Shown piece after piece: positions 1-11,453 of a stretch of 64,000 nucleotides of DNA. This stretch comes from JBKGYG01 sp046546235. Its GTDB lineage: Bacteria > Bacillota > Clostridia > Lachnospirales > DSM-24629. The first letter of the stretch is position 1. Each line of letters starts with the position of its first letter. Below the pieces are notes generated by a model. The model was given only the letters and a program-made list of their open reading frames with translations, did no database searches and was not told the origin of the DNA. A program made the position numbers and the translations under genes. Location: NCBI GenBank assembly GCA_046546235.1, contig JBKGYG010000001.1, positions 62,001 to 126,000 on the forward strand, written 5' to 3'.

Positions 1-3000
1 ACCTTCTGTTAATTCATCGCCTGCTTCTATTCTATCTCCGTCTTGAATCTTAATCCTTGAACCATATGGTATCAAATATGCTTTTGAACTACCTGTTTCA
101 TTATTAGTTATAATTACTTCTCGTTTTTTCTTAGTATCTTTTATATTTGCTACTCCATCAAATTCGGCTATAATTGCTAAACCTTTTGGTTTCCTAGCTT
201 CAAATAATTCTTCAACACGAGGTAAACCTTGAGTAATATCTTCGCCGGCAATACCTCCCGTATGGAATGTACGCATCGTTAGCTGCGTACCAGGTTCGCC
301 AATAGATTGAGCTGCAATAATTCCTACTGACTCTCCCACTTGAACCGGTAATCCACTTGCCATGTTAGCTCCATAACATTTTGAACAAACACCAAGTTGA
401 GAACGACAAGATAGCACTGTTCTTATATTTACTTCTTCTATCCCAGCATCAATTATCTTTTTAGCCTTATTAGGAGTTATAATTGAATTGCTTTTTACTA
501 TTATTTTTTTTGTCTTTGAATCAACAATATCTTCAACAGCATATCGCCCTGTTATTCGTTCTTGAAGACCTTCTATAACTTCAGAACCATCGTGGAATCC
601 TTTAACTACCATTCCAGGAATCTTACCTTCTAAATTATTATGAGAACAATCTTGTTCTCTAATAATAACATCTTGTGATACATCAACCAAACGACGAGTT
701 AAATAACCAGAGTCAGCTGTACGTAATGCAGTATCAGCCAATCCTTTTCTTGCTCCATGGGCCGAAATAAAGTATTCCAAAACATCTAAGCCTTCTCTGA
801 AATTTGATTTAATAGGCAATTCTATAGTTTCTCCAGATGTATCAGCCATTAACCCACGCATACCTGCTAGCTGTTTAATCTGTTTATCAGATCCACGTGC
901 ACCTGAATCAGCCATCATAAAAATATTATTATATTTATCTAACCCCGTAAGTAGAGCTTTTGTTATTTTATCATCAGCCTCTTTCCAGGTATGAACAACT
1001 TTATGTTTTCGTTCTTCATTTGTCATAAAACCTCTATGAAATTGTTTTGTTATCTTTTCGACAGTCTGTTCAGCCTCTTCTAATATTTTAATTTTATCAG
1101 ATGGCACTTCCATATCTGATACAGATACAGTAATAGCTCCTCTTGTGGAAAATGAAAAACCTAATTGTTTAATTCTATCTAATACTTCTGAAGTTTTAGT
1201 AGAACCATGTACATTAATAGCTCTATCCAGAATATCTTTTAATTGTTTTTTACCTACAAGAAAATCAACTTCAAACTTAAACATATCTTCTTCATTTGTC
1301 CTATCAACATATCCTAAATCTTGTGGAATTGCTTCATTAAAAATAATACGTCCAACACTTGTTAATACAAACTTAGCTTTTTTTACACCATTAATTTCAT
1401 TAACTCGTTTAACATTTATTTTAGAATGAAGTGATATTTCACCATTTTCATATGCAAGTATTGCTTCATTCTTGTCTTTATAATAGTTGTTTTCACCTTT
1501 TTCTCCATCTTTTTCCAAAGTAAGATAATATGTTCCTAATACCATATCCTGTGAAGGAACGGATACAGGAGCACCATCTGATGGTTTTAGTAAATTATTT
1601 GGAGATAGTAGCAAAAACCGACATTCTGATTGAGCTTCCACTGATAATGGTACATGGACAGCCATCTGGTCTCCGTCAAAGTCTGCATTATAAGCAGTAC
1701 ATACTAAAGGATGAAGACGAATAGCTTTACCTTCCACCAACACAGGTTCAAAAGCTTGAATTCCCAAACGGTGCAATGTAGGAGCACGATTAAGCATAAC
1801 TGGATGATCTTTAATAACTTCTTCTAAAACATCCCAAACTTCAGATTGTAATCTTTCCACCATTTTTTTAGCTGATTTAATATTATGTGCTAAACCATCT
1901 CCAACCAATCTTTTCATTACAAATGGTTTAAATAATTCTATAGCCATTTCTTTTGGCAATCCACATTGGTATATTTTTAACTCTGGACCTACAACGATAA
2001 CTGAACGTCCAGAATAATCAACACGTTTACCTAATAGGTTTTGTCTAAAACGTCCTTGCTTTCCTTTTAACATGTCTGATAATGATTTTAGTGGGCGATT
2101 ACCTGGGCCTGTTACTGGGCGTCCACGACGGCCATTATCAATTAGAGCATCAACAGCTTCTTGCAACATCCTTTTCTCATTACGAACAATTATATCTGGA
2201 GCTCCTAAATCTAATAGTCTTTTAAGTCGATTATTTCTATTTATAACTCTTCTGTACAAGTCATTTAAATCAGAAGTTGCAAAACGTCCACCATCTAATT
2301 GTACCATTGGTCTTAAATCTGGTGGTATAACTGGAACAACTGATAAAATCATCCATTCAGGTCTATTGTTAGAATTGCGAAACGCTTCAACTACTTCTAA
2401 TCTCTTTATTATCCTTGCTCGCTTTTGACCAGTTGATTCTTTTAAACCTTTTCTAAGTTCTTTGGCCTCTTTTTCTAAGTCGATATTTTTAAGTAGATCT
2501 CTAACAGCTTCTGCTCCCATACCTGCTTTAAACTTATTCCCATACTTATCGTAAGAATCTCTAAATTCTTTTTCTGTGAGAATTTGTTTATACTGAAGAC
2601 CTGTATCCCCTTCATCAAGTACAACATAAGATGCAAAATATAATACTTTTTCTAATGTTCTAGGTGACATATCTAAAATTAATCCCATTCTACTAGGTAT
2701 GCCTTTAAAATACCAAATATGTGAAACAGGTGCTGCTAATTCTATATGTCCCATTCTTTCTCTACGGACTTTTGATTTTGTAACCTCAACACCACATCTA
2801 TCACAAACTACACCTTTATACCTGATTTTTTTGTATTTACCACAATGGCATTCCCAGTCTTTACTAGGTCCAAAAATCTTTTCGCAGAATAATCCGTCTT
2901 TTTCAGGTTTTAATGTTCTATAATTGATAGTTTCAGGCTTTTTTACTTCTCCTTTTGACCATTCTCTTATTCTTTCTGGAGAAGATAACCCAATACGTAT

Positions 3001-3042
3001 AGCATCAAAATTAATGGCTTGATCTAAATTACCAATTGGCAT
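1..3042 (-). CDS. rpoC: RNA polymerase beta' subunit, C-terminal part outside window
   Basis: Largest catalytic subunit of RNA polymerase. The visible 1014 codons start [13 protein letters not shown] and carry the N-terminal zinc-binding cysteines (CHCG, CDRCG), the active-site loop NADFDGD near residue 452 that holds the catalytic magnesium, and the second zinc site ([11 protein letters not shown]). The reading frame is open to base 1, so the gene is cut by the window edge and not broken. The ATG at 3042 is preceded by GAAAGGGGTG and lies 17 nt after the rpoB stop, so rpoB and rpoC are co-transcribed. Identification is certain. Confidence 0.98.
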   Translation of the reverse strand, partial: MPIGNLDQAINFDAIRIGLSSPERIREWSKGEVKKPETINYRTLKPEKDGLFCEKIFGPSKDWECHCGKYKKIRYKGVVCDRCGVEVTKSKVRRERMGHIELAAPVSHIWYFKGIPSRMGLILDMSPRTLEKVLYFASYVVLDEGDTGLQYKQILTEKEFRDSYDKYGNKFKAGMGAEAVRDLLKNIDLEKEAKELRKGLKESTGQKRARIIKRLEVVEAFRNSNNRPEWMILSVVPVIPPDLRPMVQLDGGRFATSDLNDLYRRVINRNNRLKRLLDLGAPDIIVRNEKRMLQEAVDALIDNGRRGRPVTGPGNRPLKSLSDMLKGKQGRFRQNLLGKRVDYSGRSVIVVGPELKIYQCGLPKEMAIELFKPFVMKRLVGDGLAHNIKSAKKMVERLQSEVWDVLEEVIKDHPVMLNRAPTLHRLGIQAFEPVLVEGKAIRLHPLVCTAYNADFDGDQMAVHVPLSVEAQSECRFLLLSPNNLLKPSDGAPVSVPSQDMVLGTYYLTLEKDGEKGENNYYKDKNEAILAYENGEISLHSKINVKRVNEINGVKKAKFVLTSVGRIIFNEAIPQDLGYVDRTNEEDMFKFEVDFLVGKKQLKDILDRAINVHGSTKTSEVLDRIKQLGFSFSTRGAITVSVSDMEVPSDKIKILEEAEQTVEKITKQFHRGFMTNEERKHKVVHTWKEADDKITKALLTGLDKYNNIFMMADSGARGSDKQIKQLAGMRGLMADTSGETIELPIKSNFREGLDVLEYFISAHGARKGLADTALRTADSGYLTRRLVDVSQDVIIREQDCSHNNLEGKIPGMVVKGFHDGSEVIEGLQERITGRYAVEDIVDSKTKKIIVKSNSIITPNKAKKIIDAGIEEVNIRTVLSCRSQLGVCSKCYGANMASGLPVQVGESVGIIAAQSIGEPGTQLTMRTFHTGGIAGEDITQGLPRVEELFEARKPKGLAIIAEFDGVANIKDTKKKREVIITNNETGSSKAYLIPYGSRIKIQDGDRIEAGDELTEG

Positions 3043-3059
3043 TGGAACGACACCCCTTT

Positions 3060-6000
3060 CTAATCTTCATCATCGAATAGTAAATTGTCGTCTTTTGATG
3101 TTATAATAAACTCACTCTCAAGGTCAAAATCATCGTCATTATCCTTGTTTTCGTTATCAAATAGTTCTTCTTCTTCATTTTCTGATGAATTCCCATATTT
3201 TACCGACTCATAATTATATTCATCATCTTCTCTACCTTCGATATTGATAGATAAATCTTCATCAACTTCATCAACACTTTCTTTTATCTCAAGCTCCGTG
3301 TCATCATCTTTCAATACTTTTACATCAAGAGCTAATGATTGAAGTTCTTTTAATAATACTTTAAATGACTCTGGTATGCCTGGTTCTGGGATATTTTCAC
3401 CTTTAATGATTGCTTCATAAGTTTTAACACGTCCAACAACATCATCCGACTTAACTGTTAATATTTCTTGAAGTGTATAAGCTGCTCCATACGCCTCTAA
3501 TGCCCATACCTCCATTTCACCAAATCTTTGTCCTCCAAATTGTGCTTTACCACCAAGTGGTTGTTGTGTTACAAGTGAATAAGGTCCTGTTGATCGAGCA
3601 TGTATCTTATCATCTACTAAATGGTGTAATTTTAGATAATGCATATATCCAACTGTTACCTTGCTATCAAAATATTCACCAGTACGTCCATCTCTAAGAG
3701 AAATTTTCCCAGTTCTATTAATAGGAACTCCTGCCCATTCATCTCGATGATCCTTATTCTTATCTAAATACTCATATATCCCTGGATGCAAAGTGTCTTC
3801 CCATTTATCAGAAAAATCTTCCCAAGTCATATTTACATAGTCATTAGCTAAGTCTAGAGTATCCATAATGTCATATTCATCAGCACCATCAAAAACAGGT
3901 GTTGCAATATTAAATCCTAGTGCTTTTGCAGCTAAGCCTAAATGAACTTCTAAAACCTGCCCTATGTTCATACGGGAAGGTACCCCTAATGGATTTAATA
4001 CTATATCAAGAGCCCTACCATTTGGTAAGAATGGCATATCCTCAACTGGTAAAATCCTAGAAATAACACCTTTATTACCATGTCTTCCAGCCATTTTATC
4101 TCCAACTGATATCTTTCTCTTTTGAGCTATATAAACTCTAACAGATTGATTAACACCAGGTGATAATTCATCACCATTTTCCCTTGTAAAAACTTTCACA
4201 TCAACTATAATCCCTGATTCACCATGGGGAACTCTTAATGATGTATCTCTAACTTCACGAGCTTTTTCGCCAAAAATAGCTCTTAATAATCTTTCTTCTG
4301 CTGTCAGTTCAGTTTCACCTTTTGGAGTAACTTTACCAACCAAAATATCTCCTGAACGAACTTCTGCCCCGATACGAATTATACCTCTTTCATCTAAGTC
4401 TTTAAGAGCATCGTCACCAACACCTGGTACATCTCTTGTGATTTCTTCTGGGCCAAGCTTTGTATCTCTTGATTCAGCCTCATATTCTTCTATATGAACC
4501 GAAGTATAAACATCATCTTGAACTAATCTTTCACTAAGCAATATAGCATCTTCAAAGTTATAACCTTCCCAGGTCATAAATCCAATTAAAGGATTTTTCC
4601 CAAGTGCTAACTCACCTTTTTCTGTCGATGGTCCATCAGCAATTACTTCTCCTTCTTCTACATGCATTCCCTTAAAAACAATAGGACGTTGATTGATACA
4701 TGTTCCTTGATTACTCCTTTTAAACTTGAGTATTCTATATGTATCTCTTTGCCCTTGCTCATTTTTAATAACAATTTCTTTAGCTGATACTTTTTCTACA
4801 ACACCAGCATTTTTTGCTACAATAACAACTCCAGAATCAACTGCTGATTTGTGTTCCATCCCTGTGCCAACAGCTGGGGACTCCGTTGTGATTAGTGGCA
4901 CTGCCTGTCGTTGCATATTAGACCCCATTAAAGCACGGTTAGCATCGTCATTTTCCAAGAAAGGTATCATTGATGTAGCAACAGAAAAAACTTGTTTTGG
5001 TGATACGTCCATTAAATCAATTTTGTCTTTATCTATTTCAATTATTTCTTCTGCAAATCGTCCAGTTACGTGCTTATGAATAAAATGTCCTTCTTCATCA
5101 AGAGGTTCATTAGCCTGAGCAACATGATAATTATCTTCTTCATCAGCAGTTAAATAAACTATATCATCTGTAACTACTGGATTATCACCTGATTTATTTA
5201 TTTTTCTATAAGCAGCTTCAATAAATCCATATTCGTTTATTCTTGCATAAGTAGCTAATGAATTTATTAACCCAATATTTGGTCCTTCAGGTGTCTCTAC
5301 TGGACACATTCTACCATAATGTGAATGATGCACGTCACGGACCTCAAAACCAGCTCTTTCTCTAGAAAGTCCGCCAGGCCCTAATGCCGATAAACGTCTT
5401 TTATGAGTTAACTCTGCTAACGGATTAGGCTGATCCATAAACTGTGATAATTGAGAACTGCCAAAAAACTCCTTAACAGAAGCAGTAACTGGTCTAATGT
5501 TTATTAAAGTTTGTGGGGATACTCCTTCAATGTCTTGAATAGTCATTCGTTCTCTAACAACACGTTCCATCCTAGACAAGCCAATACGATATTGATTCTG
5601 TAAAAGCTCTCCTACAGCACGAATTCTTCTGTTTCCTAAATGATCAATATCATCTTTATAGCCTATTTCATTTTCTAAATGTATATTGTAATTAATGGAA
5701 GCAAAAATATCCTCTTTTGTGATATGTTTCGGTATAAGAGTATTAACATTTTTGGATATAGCTTCCTTTACTTCTTCGATGTCATCATAAGTATCTAATA
5801 TTTCTCTTAATGCAGGGTAATATACGCGTTCATATATACCTAATTCTTTTGGATTCACATCAACATATTCTGTCAAATCAACTACCATATTTGATAACAC
5901 TTTAACATTACGTTCTTCTGTTTCAACCCAAACAAATGGCACTGCAGCATCCTGTATCTGTGTAGCCATTTCTTCAGTTACTACTGTACCTTCTTCTGCA

Positions 6001-6920
6001 ATTATTTCTCCAGTTGCTTGATTAACAACCGTCTCTGCAAGTTTTTTCCCTCTAATCCTATTTTTTAATGCAAGCTTTTTATTGAATTTATAACGTCCAA
6101 CTTTTGCTAAGTCATATCGTCTAGCATCAAAAAACATGCTATTTAATAATGATTCAGCACTTTCAACTGTTGGTGGCTCTCCAGGTCTAATTCTCTTATA
6201 AATTTCAATTAGTCCTTCTTCGTATGATTTAGAAACATCTTTTTCAATACTTGCTAATATTTTAGGCTCTTCACCAAAAATCTCCTTTATTTCTGCATCT
6301 GAACCAATTCCCAACGATCTTATCAATACAGTTATAGGAACTTTTCTCGTACGGTCCACTCTTACATAAAAAATATCATTCGAATCCGTCTCATATTCTA
6401 GCCAAGCACCTCTATTAGGTATTACAGTCGATGAAAATAAACGTTTACCTACTTTATCATGACTTATCGAGTAATATATTCCAGGGGAACGCACTAATTG
6501 ACTAACAATTACTCTTTCAGCCCCATTAATTACAAACGTTCCCGTTTTAGTCATTAATGGTAAGTCTCCCATGAATATTTCATGCTCATTAATTTCATCC
6601 TTTTCTTTATTAATGAGTCTTACTTTAACTTTTAGTGGTGCAGCATAAGTAGAATCTCTTTCCTTACACTCTTCCATAGAATATTTGACTTCTTCTTCAT
6701 TCAAAGAAAAGTCTATAAACTCAAGAATAAGATTGCCGCTATAATCCGATATTGGTGAAATATCTTCAAATACTTCTTTCAAACCTTCTTCTAAAAACCA
6801 TTTATAGGAGTTTTTTTGAACTTCAATTAGGTTTGGCATATCAAGAACTTCTTTTTGTCTTGAATAACTCATTCTGAGGCCTTTACCAATCTTAATAGGA
6901 CGAATCCTGTTTTTCTCCAT
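3060..6920 (-). CDS. rpoB: RNA polymerase beta subunit
   Basis: Beta subunit of RNA polymerase, 1286 aa. The rifampicin pocket at about residues 483-515 reads [19 protein letters not shown] then [13 protein letters not shown]. The residues equivalent to E. coli D516, H526 and S531 are all wild type, so resistance at these positions is not predicted. The C-terminus (about residues 1213-1286) is an acidic tail rich in D, E and N, longer than in typical Clostridia. The ATG at 6920 follows AAGGGGTGAAACGTCAAT. The gene is separated from rplL by three non-ribosomal genes and has its own sigma-A promoter at 7155-7183, leaving a leader of about 230 nt in which I recognise no named RNA element. Confidence 0.98.
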   Translation of the reverse strand: MEKNRIRPIKIGKGLRMSYSRQKEVLDMPNLIEVQKNSYKWFLEEGLKEVFEDISPISDYSGNLILEFIDFSLNEEEVKYSMEECKERDSTYAAPLKVKVRLINKEKDEINEHEIFMGDLPLMTKTGTFVINGAERVIVSQLVRSPGIYYSISHDKVGKRLFSSTVIPNRGAWLEYETDSNDIFYVRVDRTRKVPITVLIRSLGIGSDAEIKEIFGEEPKILASIEKDVSKSYEEGLIEIYKRIRPGEPPTVESAESLLNSMFFDARRYDLAKVGRYKFNKKLALKNRIRGKKLAETVVNQATGEIIAEEGTVVTEEMATQIQDAAVPFVWVETEERNVKVLSNMVVDLTEYVDVNPKELGIYERVYYPALREILDTYDDIEEVKEAISKNVNTLIPKHITKEDIFASINYNIHLENEIGYKDDIDHLGNRRIRAVGELLQNQYRIGLSRMERVVRERMTIQDIEGVSPQTLINIRPVTASVKEFFGSSQLSQFMDQPNPLAELTHKRRLSALGPGGLSRERAGFEVRDVHHSHYGRMCPVETPEGPNIGLINSLATYARINEYGFIEAAYRKINKSGDNPVVTDDIVYLTADEEDNYHVAQANEPLDEEGHFIHKHVTGRFAEEIIEIDKDKIDLMDVSPKQVFSVATSMIPFLENDDANRALMGSNMQRQAVPLITTESPAVGTGMEHKSAVDSGVVIVAKNAGVVEKVSAKEIVIKNEQGQRDTYRILKFKRSNQGTCINQRPIVFKGMHVEEGEVIADGPSTEKGELALGKNPLIGFMTWEGYNFEDAILLSERLVQDDVYTSVHIEEYEAESRDTKLGPEEITRDVPGVGDDALKDLDERGIIRIGAEVRSGDILVGKVTPKGETELTAEERLLRAIFGEKAREVRDTSLRVPHGESGIIVDVKVFTRENGDELSPGVNQSVRVYIAQKRKISVGDKMAGRHGNKGVISRILPVEDMPFLPNGRALDIVLNPLGVPSRMNIGQVLEVHLGLAAKALGFNIATPVFDGADEYDIMDTLDLANDYVNMTWEDFSDKWEDTLHPGIYEYLDKNKDHRDEWAGVPINRTGKISLRDGRTGEYFDSKVTVGYMHYLKLHHLVDDKIHARSTGPYSLVTQQPLGGKAQFGGQRFGEMEVWALEAYGAAYTLQEILTVKSDDVVGRVKTYEAIIKGENIPEPGIPESFKVLLKELQSLALDVKVLKDDDTELEIKESVDEVDEDLSINIEGREDDEYNYESVKYGNSSENEEEELFDNENKDNDDDFDLESEFIITSKDDNLLFDDED

Positions 6921-7154
6921 ATTGACGTTTCACCCCTTGAAATTTTTATATAATTTATCTCAAGATACACGCTTAAGAATATGAAAAACATATCCTTATA
7001 TAGCTTTGTACCAGATTTATCCATTAACTTTTTAGATTATTCCCTGTTATCTTATATTTATTCCTATATCTGCAGATTCTACATAATCTGTCATTTCTAG
7101 TATTTTTTTACTATTACCAAAAGCGCATACAACTCCATAATAATGCATTATCAA

Positions 7155-7183
7155 ATAATATCATACTAAACCAAGCGTGTCAA
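7155..7183 (-). promoter_or_regulatory. sigma-A promoter of rpoBC
   Basis: Minus-strand TTGACA (7178-7183), a 17-nt spacer and TATTAT (7155-7160). The -35 box is consensus, the -10 box is 5/6 and the spacing is ideal. It sits just after the stop codon of the CotH-family gene, so rpoBC can be transcribed independently of the ribosomal genes. The transcript would have about 230 nt of leader with small hairpins, one formed by CAGATT/AATCTG and one by GATATG/CATATTC. Confidence 0.85.
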
Positions 7184-7196
7184 GAAAATATTTTTA

Positions 7197-9239
7197 TTAA
7201 TTAATAAAAATCTGGTTATTTGTATTTAATAAATCAAGTGTAATTTCTTCGTTTTCACTTTCAACTAATCCACTCCATCTATTAAATTTTGAATCTTTTG
7301 ATGGTTCAGCTTTTATAGTAATAGGAACGCCTATAAAATATGTTCCCTCCCAAGGTAATTGGCTGCTATGAATTTCAACTCCATTTACTTGAATCCTCCC
7401 TTCAAATTTATCGTTAGCATCAATAGTTATTTTTGCACTTCCTTCCAAATCAAACTTTTCAACTATATGCTTGCGCAAATAAAAAGGTCTAGATTCTGCA
7501 AATTGTCTATAATCATTAATTTCTCTTATCCATTTACCTTTGGTAAAAGGTGTTCCCCATCTTAAAATATGCTCTTCAATTTCTTTTTTATATATAGTTT
7601 CAAATTCGTCTATCCTATTTATAACACGTTCCTTACTAAATGTCGTATTTAAATGGTCAGCAAAAGCATTAATGAACTCATTTGAAAATTCTTCATTCTC
7701 TAGTAAAGAACTGAATAAAACAGTGTATTTGCCCCAATCGCCTTCCCAACTTCCATTATCATTATAATTAGGATCACTTACCATCTCTAAATTATTAGTC
7801 TTATAACTAGATCCCCAATGCCCAAATGAACAATCCAAATCATAAACTAACCATCGCCATCTTCCATCATGCCCATAAGGAGCATCTGGTTCATACTTAT
7901 TAGTGTTTTTACGCCAAAATTTTATATTGTTTTGAGGCCAATCAACATTCCCAAAATATATTTGAGATATTTGATACTCTATATAATTATCTACATCCAT
8001 AAATTTTTTTACTTTATTATAATTATCTTGTTCTTTCAGTCTGTTTTTCTTAATAAAGTTAATCATATTCTTATAATGTTGTTCATCGCCTCTTTGTCCA
8101 ACTTCTAAGCTTCCATCATAACTTAATATAACAACATCCTTACGAGGAACATCATATTTAAGTTCAAAATACCATTCATCGTATCTTTCTCTAATATTAT
8201 GAATACCCCAATATTCACCGTTGATAAATACAATTGCTGGTTGACTTGATTGTGTTTCTACATTCATATCTTCAAGTAAGCTTTGTGCAAGGGCATCTAA
8301 AATCATTGTATTACCCCATTCGTTACCTGATGTTCTAAGAATTAATCGTTTAAATTCATCTTGGACATTACCAGGAAAAAAATCATAAGATATTGTACTT
8401 TCTCCGTATTCTTCTCTAGCATATAATCTCAATGCTTTTTGGGGTTGTGATCTTGAGCCTCCTCCATGAATCCTCAAGCCAAGGTTTTGAGTAAATCCAA
8501 TATTACCATTTGGTTCAAAGTATTCTACATAAGCAACTCTTTCCCAATCACTCCCAGTTTGAAAATAATTTCCAGTCTTTCTAGGATTATGACTTTCATT
8601 TGTTTCTTCTTCCGTTTCTTCTATTAAATCTTCATTCTTTTTTGATTTAGTACTACTTTCATTATCTTCTTCCTGTAAAGGTTTATAACTTTTCCCTGGC
8701 ACATATATTCCTATTTCATCATCAAAAAGATTATTCTCATCTGTGCTAATTGATATCACAGGAAAAGTATATTTGTCATAAATCATAGAATCCACAAAAT
8801 ATGTGTGCGTTTCTAAATCACTTATCATTCTATAACCTTTATATATTGCCGCTTTTATAACTGTTGATTTAAAAATATTTTCTTCTGGCGGTTTCCACGT
8901 GTCCCACGAATTAGGAAAATTTGTGTTTATATTTGATAAATAATTTTCATCATCTTCTCTATTATCAATCCAAATTGGTTCTGTGTATTCAAAAGTGTTT
9001 TCTGGATTATTTATTGGATCTGGTTTTGATCCATTAATAGTATAATAAATATTATAATTTGCATTATTAGTATTTAATTCAAGAAAAAAAGGTTCTCTAT
9101 AAAAACCTCTATTATGAGAAAACGTTACTTTTTCTAAAACGTCATTGTTGAAATCCATTGATTCGGGCTTTATAATTAAAAAAATACCGAATAATAGTAA
9201 AATGGTTCCTGCTAGACTTAAAAATTTAATTTTTTGCAA
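7197..9239 (-). CDS. CotH-kinase-family exported protein
   Basis: About 680 aa, membrane-anchored and probably facing outward. It has an N-terminal hydrophobic segment (about residues 5-25), then a chitobiase-type C-terminal-like fold (YTINGSKPDP) and a CotH domain spanning roughly residues 240-560. Recognisable blocks are GLRIHGGGSRSQ, FKRLILRTSGNEW, FINGEYWGIHNIRERYDEW and the acidic metal-site block YDLDCSFGHW near residue 465. A short C-terminal repeat-like domain (residues 600-680) resembles surface-protein beta repeats. Known CotH proteins are atypical kinases that phosphorylate spore-coat proteins; many exported paralogues have unknown substrates. I chose TTG at 9239 because AAGGTGGG lies 7 nt upstream; TTG at 9257 has no such site. 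It is the last gene of the VTC–DUF4956–CotH unit. Confidence 0.88.
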   Translation of the reverse strand: MQKIKFLSLAGTILLLFGIFLIIKPESMDFNNDVLEKVTFSHNRGFYREPFFLELNTNNANYNIYYTINGSKPDPINNPENTFEYTEPIWIDNREDDENYLSNINTNFPNSWDTWKPPEENIFKSTVIKAAIYKGYRMISDLETHTYFVDSMIYDKYTFPVISISTDENNLFDDEIGIYVPGKSYKPLQEEDNESSTKSKKNEDLIEETEEETNESHNPRKTGNYFQTGSDWERVAYVEYFEPNGNIGFTQNLGLRIHGGGSRSQPQKALRLYAREEYGESTISYDFFPGNVQDEFKRLILRTSGNEWGNTMILDALAQSLLEDMNVETQSSQPAIVFINGEYWGIHNIRERYDEWYFELKYDVPRKDVVILSYDGSLEVGQRGDEQHYKNMINFIKKNRLKEQDNYNKVKKFMDVDNYIEYQISQIYFGNVDWPQNNIKFWRKNTNKYEPDAPYGHDGRWRWLVYDLDCSFGHWGSSYKTNNLEMVSDPNYNDNGSWEGDWGKYTVLFSSLLENEEFSNEFINAFADHLNTTFSKERVINRIDEFETIYKKEIEEHILRWGTPFTKGKWIREINDYRQFAESRPFYLRKHIVEKFDLEGSAKITIDANDKFEGRIQVNGVEIHSSQLPWEGTYFIGVPITIKAEPSKDSKFNRWSGLVESENEEITLDLLNTNNQIFIN

Positions 9240-9269
9240 GAGAAATCCCACCTTCAAAATATATGTGCA

Positions 9270-9959
9270 TTACTCAAAGCTTTGTTCGTCCAGTAATACT
9301 GTTACTTTTAAATTTCCATTTATTGCTCTAATATCGTCTATTAAACTCTTATCTACTACATCTCTTTTAGATTGAATAATATATACTAATTCAAACAGAG
9401 TTCCCAAATTTGTTGTATTGATGCTTAGTAATTTATAACTAGTCAAGTTTTTTTTAAGAATTTCATCAAAAAGTCCTTCGTAATTTAAATCTTCTGGAAT
9501 GATTATTTTTAAAATTTTATTTTTCTTCTTACTTTCACCATAATTCAAGATATGTAACAAAAAAATTAAACCGCTTAAAATAATAACAAAAGTAATTGCT
9601 GGCAAAAACAATCCTGCACCAGTTGCTAATCCAGCTCCCATAGCAAAGAATATAAAAGCTATATCCCTTGGATTGCCAATAGCACTTCTAAAGCGAATAA
9701 TTGATAACGCTCCAGCTAAACTAAATGCTCTAGCTATATTACTTCCAATAGCAACAATTATTATTGAAATTACAACTCCTATAATAATTAAGGTCTGCGC
9801 GAAGTTTTGGGAATAATATTTCCCTTTATATGTTTTTTTATAAATAAAACTTATTATAAGACCTAACATAAAACTTATAGTAATAGTAATCACTACTTCT
9901 GCAATTGTAGTAGTAATAACTCCACTTTCTAGTAAAAATAAATCTTTTATATCTTGCAT
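9270..9959 (-). CDS. DUF4956 membrane protein
   Basis: 229 aa. The N-terminal half has about four hydrophobic segments (around residues 18-40, 52-75, 83-105 and 110-135), with the conserved block LAGALSIIRFRSAIGNPRD between them that typifies DUF4956. The C-terminal half (about 140-229) is soluble, with an alternating beta/alpha pattern resembling a small regulatory domain. Function is unknown. The family frequently neighbours VTC-domain and CotH proteins, which is the arrangement here. The ATG at 9959 follows AAGGAGTAGG. It lies 30 nt upstream of the cotH-like start and 44 nt downstream of the VTC gene, consistent with one operon. Confidence 0.85.
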   Translation of the reverse strand: MQDIKDLFLLESGVITTTIAEVVITITISFMLGLIISFIYKKTYKGKYYSQNFAQTLIIIGVVISIIIVAIGSNIARAFSLAGALSIIRFRSAIGNPRDIAFIFFAMGAGLATGAGLFLPAITFVIILSGLIFLLHILNYGESKKKNKILKIIIPEDLNYEGLFDEILKKNLTSYKLLSINTTNLGTLFELVYIIQSKRDVVDKSLIDDIRAINGNLKVTVLLDEQSFE

Positions 9960-10003
9960 ATCAACCTACTCCTTACATTAATTCCTCGCAGCAACCGAAT
10001 GTT

Positions 10004-10744
10004 TCATTGCACCTTGCGTATCTCCTGTATTGAGTCGCCAGACAAGTTAATATAGCTATTAGAATATTTAGAAAAACTTTCTAAACAGCAATTATATTTG
10101 CTTAAAATTCGTGATAGCCACAAAGGAATTCTTTTGCTAGTTTTTATTTCAAATATTAAGTATTTTGACTTTATATACCTTTCGCCGTAATTACCCTTTT
10201 CCAACCCCATATTTTCTTTTCTTTTTCTAATATTACTGTCAAATGTTATCCTTAAATCATTGTCTTTAATTCCGATAAATGCTTGTCTCTCATAGCTAAT
10301 TGTAACTTTGGGCACTAATTTATAATGACTTTTTAGAAAAAGCACCTCTTTAAGAATCTGATAATTTGATGCTTTAAGTTCATATATGTTATTATAATCA
10401 TTATTTAAAAATTTATAAGCATCATTAAGAGGCATAACTACACGTCTTTTATTAACTACAGCCTTGAATTTCTTTTTGATTTCAAGATATACATCACTAT
10501 TATTATCAGGTTTGTTATAAGTTCTTAGCCTTACCTTTTGTCTAAATGTTTGCCCTTTCATTCTTTCATAATGAAACAAATCATCAACTGTATCATAGTA
10601 AATACTAGATATTGTGTAAAAACCATCCTCATCTCCATAAGGATCTGTCACTATATATTGAGATAAATCTTGTAATATGTCATCAAAATGATTTACATCT
10701 AAAACGTATTTTAATTCATGTCGATTGAAAACTTCTTTCCCCAT
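10004..10744 (-). CDS. VTC-domain (polyphosphate polymerase-like) protein
   Basis: 246 aa with the VTC domain, a tunnel-shaped triphosphate-type fold used by yeast Vtc4 to make polyphosphate. Visible family signatures are the N-terminal RHELKYVL, the YYDT block (ISSIYYDTVDDLFHY), the basic strand RQKVRLRTYN, the YLEIKKKF strand, and the acidic/basic strand FEIKTSKRIP near the C-terminus. The alternating K/R and E residues on strands fit phosphate and metal binding. No membrane segment is present, so it probably works with the adjacent DUF4956 protein. I chose ATG at 10744 with GGAGAGGG upstream over the TTG six codons earlier. Whether it polymerises polyphosphate is inference. Confidence 0.85.
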   Translation of the reverse strand: MGKEVFNRHELKYVLDVNHFDDILQDLSQYIVTDPYGDEDGFYTISSIYYDTVDDLFHYERMKGQTFRQKVRLRTYNKPDNNSDVYLEIKKKFKAVVNKRRVVMPLNDAYKFLNNDYNNIYELKASNYQILKEVLFLKSHYKLVPKVTISYERQAFIGIKDNDLRITFDSNIRKRKENMGLEKGNYGERYIKSKYLIFEIKTSKRIPLWLSRILSKYNCCLESFSKYSNSYINLSGDSIQEIRKVQ

Positions 10745-10807
10745 AAAACCCTCTCCTAACAAGACTTTATCAAAGTATCTCCTTTAAACTAAATTAACAT
10801 AAATAAT

Positions 10808-10836
10808 ATAATACAACAAGTATTTTATTTTTCCAA
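10808..10836 (-). promoter_or_regulatory. probable sigma-A promoter of VTC–DUF4956–CotH
   Basis: Minus-strand TTGGAA (10831-10836), 17-nt spacer, TATTAT (10808-10813). It lies downstream of the rplL terminator and about 65 nt upstream of the VTC gene, so the three-gene unit appears transcriptionally separate from the ribosomal genes on both sides. The sequence is AT-rich, which lowers certainty. Confidence 0.55.
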
Positions 10837-10989
10837 ATTATAAATCTATTTAATTTGTAACAAACTAATAATTTAATAATCCCTTAGAAATATTTACAAA
10901 ACGTTCAGGTTAAGTCTTTGAAGAAAATACTTTTTCATACTCTTGAACTAAGAAATGGAAACATAATCTTAACTATGCATATTCTTAAA

Positions 10990-11016
10990 TAAAGCCCTCA
11001 GCTTTTGCTGAGAGCT
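10990..11016 (-). terminator. intrinsic terminator after rplL
   Basis: Ten-pair stem AGCTCTCAGC / GCTGAGGGCT with an AAAA loop on the minus strand, followed by TTTATTT. It starts about 20 nt beyond the rplL stop and should end the ribosomal-protein transcript before the inserted three-gene unit. The other strand also has a T-run after the stem. Confidence 0.85.
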
Positions 11017-11036
11017 TTTTATAATAAATAATTAGA

Positions 11037-11414
11037 TTATTTTAAATTTACTGAAGCTCCAACTTCTTCTAATTTCCCTTTTAATTCTTCTGCTTCATCT
11101 TTAGCTAATCCTTCTTTTATAACTTTAGGAGCACTTTCAACTAATTCCTTTGCATCCTTTAATCCTAATCCAGTAATTTCACGAACTACTTTAATAACCT
11201 TAATCTTACTTGATCCTGCACTAGTTAACTCAACATCAAATTCAGTTTTTTCTTCTGCTTCGCCACCTGCTGCTCCACCGGCACCTGCTACAACAACTCC
11301 TGCTGCTGCAGAAACACCAAATTCTTCTTCACAAGCTTTTACTAACTCATTTAATTCTAATACTGATAATTCTTTTATAGCATCCATAAATTCTTCAACT
11401 GTTAATTTTGCCAT
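11037..11414 (-). CDS. rplL: ribosomal protein L7/L12
   Basis: 125 aa, the ribosomal stalk protein that recruits translational GTPases. It has the N-terminal dimerisation helix ([20 protein letters not shown]), a flexible Ala/Gly-rich hinge near residues 36-52, and the conserved C-terminal globular domain ([40 protein letters not shown]). Length is normal. GGAGGTGTATTCTA precedes the ATG. It follows rplJ by 39 nt and is the last ribosomal gene before a terminator. Confidence 0.98.
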   Translation of the reverse strand: MAKLTVEEFMDAIKELSVLELNELVKACEEEFGVSAAAGVVVAGAGGAAGGEAEEKTEFDVELTSAGSSKIKVIKVVREITGLGLKDAKELVESAPKVIKEGLAKDEAEELKGKLEEVGASVNLK

Positions 11415-11453
11415 TAGAATACACCTCCGAAATTTTCATTAATTTTATTTTTG

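Noticed and set aside
5370..5475. Rifampicin-resistance substitution in RpoB
   Set aside because: D516-, H526- and S531-equivalent residues are all wild type.
7359..8108. Plus-strand open frames inside the CotH-family gene and similar frames inside rpoB, fliD and others
   Set aside because: They are antisense shadows with no ribosome-binding sites and low-complexity, atypical composition.
10898..10912. 14-base sequence AAAACGTTCAGGTT repeated at 43682-43695
   Set aside because: Both copies are in AT-rich spacers with no shared flanks; with only two copies in 64 kb it may be chance or a remnant, not enough to call an element.
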